This document shows positions 1 to 11,093 of a stretch of 64,000 nt of DNA, piece by piece. A model generated the notes under the pieces. The model did no database searches and was not told the origin of the DNA. It saw nothing but the letters and a program-made list of their open reading frames with translations. The translations under genes and the position numbers were made by a program. Source of the stretch: Distichodus sexfasciatus (lineage: Eukaryota > Chordata > Actinopteri > Characiformes > Distichodontidae); the NCBI GenBank assembly GCA_032718565.1, contig JAVGVS010000007.1, positions 5,076,259 through 5,140,258 on the forward strand. Reading direction: 5' to 3'. Each line of letters begins with the position of its first letter. The first letter of the stretch is position 1.

Positions 1-1544
1 TGAAGTGATTTAACAACATTGCGTTGATGTCATTTTTAAATACCCTAACAAATGAACATACACCCAGTCAGTGTTTGCCTGGAGGGGAGTCCACTTACAC
101 AGACTTATGTAGTGCTTAATAGCATGAATAATAATTTATTAAGAAATGTAAAATATTCATCAATATCAAATTAATCATTGATGCCAGATCTTTAAATTAC
201 AGAGCGTACTTGAAGTTTGAGATGTGAGAAGTGTCTCCCACAAAGAGACAAATCCCTGTGGACATTTTACTGCCTTCACACATAACATTCCGTCCCTCAT
301 TCTACTGAAGATTACCCTGCTCCACTATGAGCAACATTTACTTCCATTAAAATAATGTTGCTTTTTTTGTTTTGCATACAAAATACAGTGTACTATCAGA
401 ACAAGAAAATGTAATGCAATGTGTAGACTGAAATAGTTTTTGTGAGACTGCATTTTAACTTTTCATGTGGAGTGTCTGCAGGACTGGAGTACTGTGGATC
501 TTTCTTCAATTTACCAAACTCAAGAAACTATTACTGACCCCATCTTAAGCTACATTTTAGCATTATGATTCAATATTCAAAGTTTAACAGTCACGTATAG
601 GAATTAATGTACAATGAAATTCTTATTTGGATTCATACTTGTGACGGAAACTCTTCATCTGGGTAAAGCTGGGGAAATGAAGCAGGTAGATTATATGCAT
701 GATTCATGTTTAAATTAGATTCAGAATTACACACCAGGTATAATGCGGTGTACACTGGTGAAGATGTGTGGGCAATGGCACTGTGACATGACCACAGTAT
801 GGCAACTACACCCTTCCTCAAGCCCCCTACATGGTCATGAAATGCCAGAGAGTAAAAGGTTTCAGAGAGGTTTTCGATTTAGTATTTAGCACATTTTCTA
901 TATCTGTATGTGCACTGTATAGACTCTACAGTATGTTGAAACAACAGTCATTTCATTAATCAAATGCTTGTGACCTTGCTCTTCTTTGTAGTTTTGTTTT
1001 TCTCAGATTTATGTTTCCAGAGTAATTTACATTTCCTAGGTTTAAAGGGCTGTCTCCCTGGAGCAAGTTGGGGTAAAGGATCATGCTCAGGGGCTCGACT
1101 GTGCTAGTGCTGAAGGTGGGATAATGCTGGAACCACTAACTTCTTGGTCTATAGTGGTGTATCTTACCACTCTAGGCCACCACCAAGTACCAGGGTGGTA
1201 GATAGCGCTCATGTGGGTCACCTACAGGTGCTGCAAGTAACTTTCTGTCACATGATTATTCTGTTTCACAAAACTTTGCATGCTCATTTTTATGATTTAA
1301 GAATGAAAGCATGGAAATTAACTCTTTAATGTGTATCATCCACTTGCATAGACTACGATCCTTAGGTTTTGATATAGTGCTCATCTTTCATGCATTAAAA
1401 AGATAAAACCATACATGGAAAAAAATGTATGAATTTTCATATAATTTTCTTCTTCTTGTATTTTACATGAACGGACGATGTACATTCAGTATTTAACAAG
1501 TTCCATTTAAGACATCAAATTTATCAAACTCTATTATCCAGTTC
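1..1544. other. Unique AT-rich intergenic DNA
   Basis: I see no gene, repeat family or structured element here. Short open frames on both strands have no recognisable domain and interrupt each other. The sequence is AT-rich with ordinary low-complexity patches and is best read as unique intergenic or intronic DNA. Confidence 0.6.
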
Positions 1545-2180
1545 CACTCCCATATTATACATTGTTTCAACTAGTTAATATAGGTCTATGAGCTCCACTA
1601 AACATCTCTCCGAAGTAGTTTGCTGAAAATAACTCTCAGATTTGGCATTTTCACCTGCTTTTTACCCCTCTGTTTCAGTCCCTTTCAGAACAGGCTGGTT
1701 CTCATTAGTATTTCTAAATGCAAATGAGCTGCTGCTGCCCACGTCACACTCCAGAACTGAGGCGTAGGCAGCACGGCAAGAGTTTACCTCACATGAAAAC
1801 AATCGACATGGCTGCTGCTAACAGACCATCCCTACAGCCATACATGTTCAACACAACACTCCGCTCATACACTTCTTAATTGCAATTCCTACATTAGAGC
1901 TTGCAAGAAAACATGGCGGATCAGGAAGCACCAGCAGTGCTACCTGGTGGGCAGAGGTTCTCAGACAGGAGCGTGGAGTTATTCAAATGTCACCTACTGT
2001 CACATAGAGTTAGAGGGGAAATCTGAATGGCTCATTTAAGCACATGATTTCTGACATTCATAAATCAGTACTAATACAATTAACCATTTTTTAAAATCAA
2101 ACATACAAACCTATAGTACAGACCCAAAATAATGTCCAACGAACAGAAAAAGTGATTTTTTTTTTCTTGATATGGGACCA
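1545..2180. mobile_element. TTAA-flanked MITE, copy 1
   Basis: This is a non-autonomous DNA transposon related to the better preserved copy at 10507-11089. The two share colinear blocks: AGGTCTATGAGCTCCACTAA, CCCCTCTGTTTCAGTCCCTT, GGCGTAGGCAGCAC, ATCGACATGGCTGC and CATACATGTTCAACACAACA. The left end is eroded (TCCCATATTAT). The right end reads ATATGGGACCA and is followed by TTAA at 2181-2184. There is no coding capacity. A TTAA target suggests piggyBac- or Kolobok-type mobilisation, which is inference. The ends resemble an abundant zebrafish MITE that I recall but cannot name with certainty. Confidence 0.8.
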
Positions 2181-2184
2181 TTAA

Positions 2185-3399
2185 GGAGCAAATCTGCCTA
2201 AGGGTTGCTGAAGGGCTCAATGGTGGTAGTGGTGGATTTAGGATAAAGCCAACAACAAACTTTTGATCTGTAGGCAAACTTCTTCCCTTCAGACCACTAC
2301 CAAGCTACATCCAGTTTACAGCACCTTTGAAAGCTCTAGTGAAGGATGAGATTTTATTCAAGCCTCCTTAAGTCTCTAACAGACTGACTCAGAATCAGTG
2401 GGTCATGATAAGGTATCCTTTGAATTGTCTCCTGATATATTCTCACCTTTCCTCTATCAGTGAACTTGCTTTTGTAGTACTATTCACCTGTTTTGCATTA
2501 CCTAGAACTATGCTGTGTCAACTCCAGAATTAAAACTGCCATCTCTGACTTATTGTGGACTATGTGGGTCTAAGTGGTGTGTCTTGGGGCAGGGCAAAGC
2601 TGTGGCTTATAAAGATTATTGTTGGAGGATTGCAAATAATCAAGAGCTAATTCACGATGTGGTTCTTCCCTTCTCTCTCTCTAAGCTCCTTATTTAAGGG
2701 CTTATGTTTCCATCCTGTACTGATGAGAGCAGGGATCCTTCACTCCATTTATATACAATAGGGTTCAATGACCTATTAAAATAAACATTTATTTTACCCT
2801 TTCTGCAAAAAAAAAAAAAAAGTTTGCAGTAAATGGAGATTGAGCTTTGTGAAATGATCTTAATTAATCAGACAGAATGATTTCCCCAGAAATAAAGTTT
2901 ATTAAAAGGAAGTAGGCTTTTTCTCCTGTATATTTATTCAGCAATGCAAAGGAAAGAATTTAAGAAAATTGAGCCTGGTGCTTTAAAACGTGTCTGTATG
3001 CAGCCATAAATACAGGTTGAAGACATGTCTTCATTTGCACAGTATCGGTTCTAATTCTGGACATGGCACCTCGCCCAGTATAAGTTTAATGATTGCTTTT
3101 AGTGATTGCTTTTCATCAAAAGGCTTCTTTGGAAATGGCCTGTGCACATGACATAGTGCTCCGAATCCTAAATGGCAAGGAAATCACTTGAAATAACACT
3201 GCCCAGGGCAAGTTCTGCATTAATATTTCATCACAGCAACATTCTGCCCTTCCCCAAAAAAGGGAGAGAAAAAAGAGCCAGGTCTAATTCATTCATTCCG
3301 TTTATTTAAGTGACCAGAACTGCCATGTAATTCTATAAAGGCCCTCCTTTCACAACTCACATCTCAGCATGTTATTTCCATCTCGCTCGCTTTTTCTCA
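2185..3399. other. Unique AT-rich DNA with a poly(A) tract
   Basis: No gene is recognised. It holds a 15-base poly(A) run (2807-2821) described separately. Otherwise it is unique AT-rich sequence. Confidence 0.55.
2780..2821 (+). repeat. AATAAA followed by poly(A) tract
   Basis: AATAAA at 2780-2785 is followed 21 bases later by an uninterrupted A run at 2807-2821. That is the arrangement left by a polyadenylated retrocopy. I could not find a flanking target-site duplication or any coding remnant upstream, so it may simply be a microsatellite next to a chance hexamer. Confidence 0.35.
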
Positions 3400-4060
3400 C
3401 TTCTTCCCAGCTACCGTGCAAAGGAGAGAATTTTGTGTATGTGCAGCAGGACGCCTTTTTCTATCCATCACCCTCCAGCTCACTTGCGGCGCATCCGCCA
3501 CTGTAGTCGGGTCCGTCAGTCGGAGGCAGTAAAAGGATACAATAAGAGCGTGTCCGGGGCAGCTTATGAAGGGCACGGCAATCCATCACCTAGAGCCGTG
3601 ATGGATCGCGCTAGCATCCATGCTGAATAGGAACGCAAGGCAGAAAAACACACTGAGGCCAAAGTGGGAGGGAATATACATTACATCCATTTAATCATCC
3701 CAGAAGCTGTTAGCAGTGCAGGTGGGGAGGTGCAGGGGCTAGTAAACGCTTAGTCCGCTCCCATTTCTCTTATCCTTTTTCACTACTTCCTTCAAAAGGC
3801 CGTGCCGTTGCTTGCCGGCGTGGATTGATAGCAGCGAAGAGGCTTGGAAGCTGACGAGCGCAGCGCTAGTCAAAGCCGGGATGCTGTGAGGTTTTTCAAC
3901 AGAGGCTCGTCACGCAAGAGGCTATTTCCAAAGGAACCTGCATCAAAGCGAGAGCAGAAACGCGACAAACGCATGACTCAGCAGGGGGGAAATGGTCGGC
4001 ACAAAAAGCTGTTCACTTACCTCACTAAGAATACCAATTACAATCTGTTTATATTAATAT
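3400..4060. promoter_or_regulatory. GC-richer unique block, candidate regulatory element
   Basis: This repeat-free block is clearly richer in G+C and CpG than its surroundings. It contains a perfect 9-bp inverted repeat, ATCCATCAC at 3581-3589 and GTGATGGAT at 3598-3606, separated by 8 bases. The open frames across it show no known domain. A conserved non-coding element is possible; composition alone cannot show it. Confidence 0.25.
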
Positions 4061-4367
4061 TTTTATTTTTATATTTAGCTTCCTTAACAGACTAATTCTA
4101 GCCTCCATTTGATCTCTATTTTAAAAGTTAAATTGTCATGATAGTAAAAATAAGAGCCAAAACATTCATCATGTCTGGCACCAAAAAGTTGCTTAATAAT
4201 CAATTTGAGTTTGAAGGCCGCGCGGTCACTTCAGCAATGTGACAAGCCGTAGAAGGGGGAGAACCGAAGAACTTTGGCTGGAGTTCTGAGTTGCTATGAT
4301 TACAGCACACATATTACAGAAGGACAGAGATGGAAGAACTAAAATCAAAGAGTAATGAGATGGATGA

Positions 4368-4694
4368 GGCCAGCAGAGTGGCGCAGTGCTGCCGCCTCAC
4401 ACCGAGGTCCTGGGTTCGAGCCCCATCCGTGGGGCCTTTCTGTATGGAGTTTCATGCTCTCCCCGTGTTCGCGTGGGTTTCCTCCGGGTGCTCTGATTTC
4501 TTTCCACAGTTCAAAAGAATGCAATGTAGATTAAGTGACAACTCTAAATTGGCCCTGTGAGTGTGTGTGCCCTGTGATGTGCTCGCACCTGCCCAGGGTT
4601 GTTCCCCATCTTGCTCCCGTAGTTCCCGGAATAGGCCCAGGTCCCCCCGTGAACCCAGTTGGGATTAAGCGTGTCAGATAATGAATGAATGAAG
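4368..4694 (+). mobile_element. V-SINE superfamily SINE, near full length
   Basis: A tRNA-derived head carries an A-box-like segment (AGAGTGGCGCAGTG) and a good B box (GGTTCGAGCCC, 4413-4423). The V-SINE conserved central domain follows (TATGGAGTTTCATGCTCTCC, then GCGTGGGTTTCCTCCGGGTG). The 3' part contains GGGATTAAGC and ends in a GAAT-type tandem tail. The family includes DANA, Mermaid and HE1 and is mobilised in trans by a LINE. It is not a functional tRNA, because the acceptor stem is missing. Other copies in the window are at 6508, 28985, 48585, 54075 and 57612. Confidence 0.88.
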
Positions 4695-4721
4695 CATGTC
4701 ATTGAGAGAGGATGACCAGAC

Positions 4722-4913
4722 CAGTAAAGGTATCACTGGGGTACTCATCAGCAAGGTAACGTCCCCAAGCACTGCTCCCCGGGTGCAGCCTTTATTAGCT
4801 GCCCACTGCTCCTTCATAGATGGGTCAAATGCAGAGGTCACTTTTCATTGTGGTGCACTGTGTGCTGTGCAGTGGTGTGTTCACAATGAAAAATACTCAC
4901 TTTCTCTCATAAT
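4722..4913 (+). mobile_element. tRNA-derived SINE (family B), 5'-truncated
   Basis: It matches the minus-strand copies at 50257-50515 and 50656-50897. Shared segments include GTACTCAT, CCCCAAGCACTGCTC, GATGGGTCAAATGCAGAGGT and TGTGGTGCACTGTGTG. The tRNA-like head seen in the 50-kb copies is missing. It starts about 30 bp after the tail of the V-SINE just upstream, so the two SINEs lie head to tail. Confidence 0.78.
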
Positions 4914-5860
4914 CTACTGTTATGTGTTTTGTATTGGATGCAAATGCGTAAATGATACAAAACACTGAATATTTTAATAAGTTATGCATCCATAAAACAC
5001 AGTGTAAAAGTGTAATAGATACACAAAAAGTTCACATAAGAGTGAGTTAAGTCATTCAGTGCCATTTCTGCCATTATCTTTCACTGAAGTATTCTGGAGT
5101 AAGTTTTTGTTGCAAATTAGTAGAAAAAAGTTGAGGTTATCCTGTTCCAGTACATTAGTCTTTTCCAGAGAGGTCTGTTTCTTTCTTCTCACAGAATCAT
5201 TAGATTGTACATCTACTGCTTGTTAATAGTTGCTCTTTCTTCTTAGATCCCATTATTCATTGAGTTAACTGGATTAAAGTGCAAGCACAAATATGTACAT
5301 TTGCTAGTCTTTTATTGCTGGTGTTATGTAATCTTTCTCTATACAATCTGCAGTATGGTAACATCTCAAACCTTAACTCTAGGATCACCCAGAGTGGTAT
5401 AAGTTCATGAGGGTGGTCTATAAGTTGGAAAGGAGGAATAAGCTTTAAATGCGTAGGAGGTGCAGGGAGACATGGCAGTCAGTAAAAGTATACGATTTGA
5501 AGCGAAGGCCTTTAATGTTTCTTTCATGAGAAGAATGAAGACATGGGGTGGACCAGGCTTCAAATATTCTAATATCCACTGTGAGGCTGGCTTGATCTTT
5601 TCCCCCCACCACCCAAACATCATTTCCACTCATAAATATAGATGAAGGGAATGTAAATCATCCTTTTTACTATTCTATGTGTTTTGTTTGTTTTGACTGA
5701 TCTAGTCAGGAGGAATCTCAGTATTTCAGTGAATTTTATTTATAATTACCAAAAGCGTAAAGGTATATAGTTTTCAAAGCCAAAATCCTTTTTGACCATA
5801 TGATTGGCACAAACAGGTTCCATTTCCAAAACATCATCAAATGATATTGATATTATTGCA
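4914..5860. other. Unique DNA, nothing recognised
   Basis: No gene or repeat family is seen. Overlapping short frames on both strands around 5405-5645 are mutual shadows without homology that I recognise. Confidence 0.55.
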
Positions 5861-5910
5861 ATTTATATATATGCATATATATATATATATATATATTGTG
5901 TGTATATATG

Positions 5911-5962
<52 letters not shown>
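5861..5962. repeat. (TA)n microsatellite with TG/GC interruptions
   Basis: This is about 100 bp of alternating TA with short TGTG and TGCA interruptions. It abuts the left arm of the Tc1-derived element at 5963 and replaces that element's terminal bases. Tc1 elements insert at TA, so the array may have grown from the insertion junction. Confidence 0.95.
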
Positions 5963-5966
<4 letters not shown>

Positions 5967-6499
5967 AAAAGTTTTAGGCAGGTGAAAAACAAGCAAAACA
6001 AAGAATGCTTTCAAAATGGAAGTGTTAATCATTTATTTTCATCAATCAATAAAATGCAGTGAATGAACAAAGAGTAGTAACAATCAATATTTGGTGTGAC
6101 CACCCTTTGCCTTCAAAACAGCATCAATTCTTCTAGGTACACTTGTACACAGTTTTTGAAGGAACTCGGCTGGTAGGTTGTTCCAAACATCTTGGAGAAC
6201 TAACTACAGATCTATAATCCTATAATCCTACAAAATAATATAATGACTACAAAATAACAGAGTACGGACTATAATCCTACAAATCCCTGACTTGTGCAAG
6301 TGTAATTATAGCACTGAGCTGGCTTGAAGGCAAAGGTAGTAACACCAAATATTGATATTTCTGATTTAGATTTTCTTTTGTTCGCCTCACTTTGCATTTT
6401 GTAAATTGATAAAAATATACAATCATTATTTATATTTTCAGCATTCTTTGTTTATAGCATTTTTTCACACCTGCCTAAAACTTTTGCACAGTACTGTAT
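5963..6499. mobile_element. Inverted-repeat remnant of a Tc1-like transposon (copy 1)
   Basis: The left arm begins GCAAAAAGTTTTAGGCAGGTG. The right arm ends in its reverse complement, CACCTGCCTAAAACTTTTGC, followed by ACAGTACTGTA. Both arms contain the same internal segment in opposite orientation (AATATTTGGTGTGACC left, GTAACACCAAATATT right). The element is therefore a foldback made mostly of two copies of the transposon's 3' end. The left arm keeps a readable transposase C-terminus; the right arm is more diverged. The middle (about 6215-6290) has short duplicated CTATAATCCTA-type segments. Confidence 0.85.
6084..6205 (-). pseudogene. Tc1-like transposase C-terminal fragment
   Basis: Translating the minus strand gives about 39 residues of a Tc1/mariner transposase C-terminus in one open frame. 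It includes VWNNLPAEFLQKLC and ends in KAKGGHTKY before a TGA at 6084-6086. This is the segment downstream of the DDE catalytic core. The catalytic domain and the DNA-binding N-terminus are absent, so the fragment cannot be active. Tc1 transposases catalyse cut-and-paste transposition at TA. This fragment survives only as part of the foldback element around it. It belongs to a different Tc1 family from the transposon at 16053-17629. Confidence 0.85.
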
Positions 6500-6507
6500 A
6501 TATATCT

Positions 6508-6764
6508 TGGTGGCAACCAGAGCCTATACTGGAAGCACAAGGTAGGACTAAATCCTGTGTATGCCAACACACAAAAAAGAAAGGACACACACTCACACAA
6601 TCACACTCTCAGTCACACCTACGGGCCAATTTAGAGTCGCCAATTAACCTATATTGGTATGATTCTGGACTGTGGGAGAGCAGACAAATTCCACAGAGAA
6701 AGGCCCTATGGCCGACCCAGGGATCGATCCCAGGACTCAGGTGCTAACCACTGTACTGCCCCAA
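6508..6764 (-). mobile_element. V-SINE copy, minus strand
   Basis: Read on the minus strand it has a degraded tRNA-like head (GGGCAGTACAGTGGTTAGCA), a B-box relative (GGGATCGATCCC), the start of the central domain (GGGCCTTTCTCTGTGGAATT) and a diverged 3' part. Part of the central domain is missing. It fills the gap between two Tc1-derived foldback elements. Confidence 0.8.
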
Positions 6765-6808
6765 AAATACACCTTTTACACATGAAATATGAGTTTAAGG
6801 ATCTAAGC

Positions 6809-7265
6809 AGCACTGTCCAAATGTTTCATGGAGGTGTAAAAAATGATGAAAGTAATGCTTTCACAAATATAAATTATTTATTTTTAACAAAATGCAGACT
6901 GAGTTAACAGATGAAAAATCTAATTTAAATCGATATTTAGCGTGACTACCTTTGCCCTCAAATCAAAATACCTGCCTTAGAGATACATATATAAGAGTAC
7001 TAATGGCAACAACTGTGACTGGGAAGAGACAGTAATACTTGAAGCAACCTACACCAAGATGTTTGGGAACAACTGGCACCTGCCATGTGTACCTAGAAGT
7101 GTACCTTGATGCTGCTTTAAAGACAAAGGTTGGTCACATCAAATATTGATTTGATTAAGATTTCTTCTTCATTCATTTAACATTGTTAATTGCTAAAAAT
7201 AAACATCTCTATTTGTGAAAGTTTTTTTTCATACCTGCCAAAAACTATAGTTCTCCACAGTATTA
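6809..7265. mobile_element. Inverted-repeat remnant of a Tc1-like transposon (copy 2)
   Basis: The left end CACTGTCCAAATGTTTCATG and the right end CATACCTGCCAAAAACTATA are diverged versions of the ends of copy 1. The arms mirror each other (CGATATTTAGCGTGACTACC left, GGTTGGTCACATCAAATATT right). On the plus strand about 7038-7149 resembles the same Tc1 transposase C-terminus seen at 6084-6205, but with frameshifts and a stop. It is an older relative of copy 1. Confidence 0.75.
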
Positions 7266-8400
7266 CATGTGTCCAGCTGGTTTTAACCTGCTGCAACCCA
7301 GGAAATATGGACCTAAACTTTCCTCAAGACCCATGGTCTTGTGTTAAGAGTCATTGACATTGATGATCACCTGTGTCTTTCCATCCAGTCCCTCCTTACT
7401 TTCTACGCCTGTCTTTTTTCCATACCACAAACACACACAACACACGCACACCTCCCTCTCTCCTCTGGCTGGCCTGGGAAAGTGCAGCTGGAATGAAAAA
7501 CGAGGATGTCATCATATAAGTTGCAAGGTTAGCACACACTCTAATGGAGAGCTGCTGTGTTGGCTCGTTTTGGGCACGACTCCTCTCACCAGGGGCATCT
7601 TAGGCCCAAGATAAACTACTGTAGGGGCATGGCGCCCAATTCAAACCCTCAAGGTTGATCTACCATCCAGACAGGTAATGGGTCTGGCTCTGAGGAACCC
7701 CAACCAAATGGTTGGACACATTTCTACAACTGCACCCACTCAAATCTGACAGGTCTATACTCTCATAAACTTCTAATATTTTATTGATTGTTGTGCATTG
7801 GCTATAGTAATATGTAATGTTCTTGCAAAACTATGATGGGAACGAGATGCCATCCGGTTATATTATTGGTTCAGTAAGGGTGGTTAATGATATGTTTTTG
7901 GAGATGTGTGAAAATTAAGTAGAAAACTGCAATTAGTGTTAAAAAGTCTCATAGAAAACCTGACTGATAATTCACTTATTTGTCATATGGTGTAAAAATG
8001 CATTAATCATATCCTGCCCCCACTCTACCCTGGCTCTTTTAGTCTTGTCTTGGTCTCTGTATACACACTGGTCAGACATGGTCTCAGTTTAGGTGGTCTT
8101 GACTTTCACACAACTCTACTGATAATATAGAAGGACTGCTGCTCACTTCTGTTGTTGCATTTGTCCTGTGGCTTTTGCATTCATTGAGCATTTGGAGGGC
8201 ATTTATTACAATCTTTCACATATTTCAAAGTAATGATCCACACAATTAGTTCCTTTAGCATTTAGTCCTTTGTTGCACCTACTATGATGCAAAATCACCA
8301 CCAAATACTAATTCTGTAATGTGTTAGATTTTTATCATTAACTATCTTTTGTATTCCCCTATCTCCTTATTTTCAGTTTAGTTTAAGTTTGTATATTGTA
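7266..8400. other. Unique DNA, nothing recognised
   Basis: No gene is seen. A short CA-rich patch lies at about 7420-7450. The rest is ordinary AT-rich sequence. Confidence 0.55.
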
Positions 8401-8402
8401 TC

Positions 8403-8550
8403 TTTTTATTTTTATTTTTATTTTTATTATATATATATTTTTTAAATTCTTTGCCTAAACTGCACAGTCAAAAGAGCAGATCAGGATACATTTCACTGCA
8501 TGTTGTACCTGTATAATTTGCATGTGACAAATAAAGAATCTTGAATTTAA
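8403..8550 (+). repeat. (TTTTTA)n plus retroposon-type 3' tail
   Basis: A (TTTTTA)n array at 8403-8428 runs into a TA patch. A segment ending GTGACAAATAAAGAATCTTG follows. That ending resembles a common 3' tail of fish retroposons (TTTCACTGCATG... GTGACAAATAAA). The head is not visible, so this is a fragment. A weaker relative (ACACAAATAAAATTGAA) is at about 26860. Confidence 0.55.
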
Positions 8551-9039
8551 AAAAGCAACTAAATGAAATATACATTGTGTATTTGTTGTGATAAAACAAA
8601 TTATTAATATTTGAAAAACAAGAAGTTAATCATCATCATCACATTCAGAACGTCACAGCAATCCTTTATACCTTTTCACTTTTACTGCAATATCAACTCA
8701 GATTTAAAATTAACACAATAGTAATATAAGGGCCATATTTCACTATGTCAAGCATGAACATATGCCAACTGGCAACTTTAAAATATTGTGGTGCCAGAGA
8801 CAAATGACAAACAAAGCAACTTCACAACCTTCTGGCAGGACTGGTTCATACTCTTTTCAGCAATGATTAACCATCAAAGTGTAATTTATGTTTCAAAGTA
8901 AGAACGTTTGACCGAAGAATTAATCCACACAATCATAAAGAGGAAAAATGGGCTACTTTTCTTTTTGGTTTACATGTCTTGAAGAACATGCCAGACTGTA
9001 GCTTTCCAGTATAATACTTGGAAATATGTTTCCTAAAAA
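8551..9039. other. Unique AT-rich DNA
   Basis: No gene, repeat or motif cluster was recognised in this interval. Confidence 0.5.
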
Positions 9040-9490
9040 AAGCTACAAATGATTTAAACACAGGGTAGTGGAAGTGGATGGAAAGCTGCCGCACATTACA
9101 CACGCAAAAAGTAGAAGCCCTGAAAAGTAAGACATACAGCTGGCGTCATGCGCCGCCATTGCACTCAACAAACGATCAGCCACCACAGGGGTGTAGTGTG
9201 ACGAGACACGAGCGGGCATTCTGTCTCCCAGGATGCACGCTGTGAACACACAAGGGCCTCCGTTTGGCAGAGCGACAGGCATATTTATGATCGCTCAAGC
9301 TCGATTTGTCCACACATACTTGGAGCGGAGAGATGTGAATAAAAAATGGAGTGAAAGGGAAATCTTTCCCAGCAGTGCTTTTCAGAGACTCACTTCCTGC
9401 CAAGATCCTTTTGGAATGCCGACATCTTCCTCTCCGTTAATCGTGACAGGCTTGCGATTGGACAAGAGGGGGATGTCAAGTCTCTAATGC
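9040..9490. promoter_or_regulatory. GC-richer unique block, candidate regulatory element
   Basis: This repeat-free stretch has a more even base composition than its flanks and frequent CpG. Several frames on both strands are open for 70-84 codons, which reflects the higher G+C; none shows a known domain. It could be a conserved non-coding element, or a small unrecognised exon cannot be excluded. Confidence 0.22.
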
Positions 9491-10506
9491 TGAACAGGTC
9501 CAGGACTGGAGCAGAGTGGCTTTTGATGGAATAATCATTATACATCATATAAAACAAAGCTGTAAAGTTGTTAGAGATATGAACTAAGATTGCTTCTGTC
9601 ATCAGCCCTCTTGCTCACACTACTCAACAGTAGTCGGCTCTGAAGAATGTTTGCATTATACATGACCATTATAACTGTGTCCCCCATGCATCTGATTTAA
9701 ACACATATGAAAACTTTAACAGCACAGAACATTTAGCAGCAATGCGGTCAATGGGAGATGTAACTAACCCCAAAAAGTCTGGAGACACTGAGGTATGGAA
9801 ATATGACTTAAATTAGAAACAGTATCAGCAGTGAAACAACTTTGGTAAATTCTTCCATAACGCCATGAACCACCAGCTTTTATAAGGCCTTTAATGATGC
9901 TTCACCCTCCCTTACTAAAGAAGAGTGAAACCACACTGAGATAGCCGCTGGAAAATGAGCCTGTGGTTTCTGCCGAGTTCCTACTGAAGGTGTGACGTCA
10001 GCAAGGCCAAAACTCCGCTTCTAATCACAGCAGGATCAAGTCGGGCCCAGGATCTGAAAGTGGGACGGAGTGGTTGTACAAGGGAAAGGCACGGTGGTGC
10101 CTGAATTCATGCATGTGACAAAAGCTTTACAGAGCCCACTAAGAAGAAAATCAGCATTGACTTGAGAGATAATTTTACAATTCTCCATGAAGTCTTTTCT
10201 TTAAATAACCTTCATATGTATTGGAAACATTCTAGCCTTTAGTGTCAAACATGCTTGGCAAACCAGCTTGCAGTTATGGGTGTAAAGTTCCATCATGATA
10301 CACAGATGATATGTTGTCACAAATTCTGCTACAATATGGCTTCAATTTGATAAAATAAACCAGTGATCAATATAAGACAATGTCATATGCTGATATAACA
10401 CAATCACTTCCATTAATATTAAATCACAAAAAGCAACTGAAATGTTTATCATTTTTATTCCGGAGCTCAAACAGACATTTGAATAAAAAGCAATCTTCAC
10501 TTGTAA
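9491..10506. other. Unique DNA, nothing recognised
   Basis: No gene or repeat family is recognised before the MITE at 10507. Confidence 0.5.
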
Positions 10507-11089
10507 AGGTCCCATATTATAATTTTTTATAAAGTTAAAATAGGTCTATGAGCTCCACTAAAGATGTCTCTGATGTACTTTGCTGAAAATAACTCTCAGA
10601 TTAGGCGTTTTCGCTGGCTTCTTACCCCTCTGTTTCAGTCCCTTTCAGAATAGGCTGTTTCTCATTAGCCGCTGCTGCCCACGACCTACTCTGGAACTGG
10701 GGCGTAGGCAGCACAGCGAGTGTTTACCTCTCGTGAAAATAATCGACATGGCTGCCGCTAATAGCCATATAGCCATACATGTTCAACACAACACTCCGCC
10801 GTAGACTTCTTCATTGCAATTCACACACTAGCGCTTACTAAAAACATCAGGAAGCACTAGCAATTCTAGCTGGTGTGCGGAGGTTCTCAGATAGGAGGGT
10901 GAAGTAATTCAAATGTATCCTAATGTGATGTAGAAGTATGGGAGAAATCTAAATGGCTCGTTTAAGCATGCGATTTCTGACATTTGTAAATTAATACTAA
11001 CTTGCAGTGTGTGTAGAGGCAGTACAGACCCAAATGGATGTCTGAAGAAAAGAAAATTTAGCAGTGATTTTTTTCATAATATGGGGCCT
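10507..11089. mobile_element. TTAA-flanked MITE, copy 2 (better preserved)
   Basis: The terminal inverted repeats are AGGTCCCATATTAT at the left and ATAATATGGGGCCT at the right. The right end is followed by TTAA (11090-11093) and the left is preceded by GTAA (10503-10506), one change from TTAA. At 583 bp with no coding capacity it is a non-autonomous element. It aligns along its whole length with 1545-2180. A short open frame across it (10580-10804) is fortuitous. Confidence 0.85.
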
Positions 11090-11093
11090 TTAA

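Noticed and set aside
4396..4440. tRNA gene suggested by A- and B-box motifs
   Set aside because: No acceptor stem or proper cloverleaf. The segment is the head of a V-SINE and is followed by its conserved central domain. The same applies to the SINE heads at 50.4, 54.3, 57.0 and 57.8 kb.
5861..5962. Origin-like or attachment-site-like AT-rich segment
   Set aside because: It is a simple (TA)n microsatellite at the tip of a Tc1 remnant.
6406..6747. 113-codon plus-strand frame
   Set aside because: It runs from the Tc1 foldback arm into an antisense V-SINE. Both are repeats and the frame has no domain.
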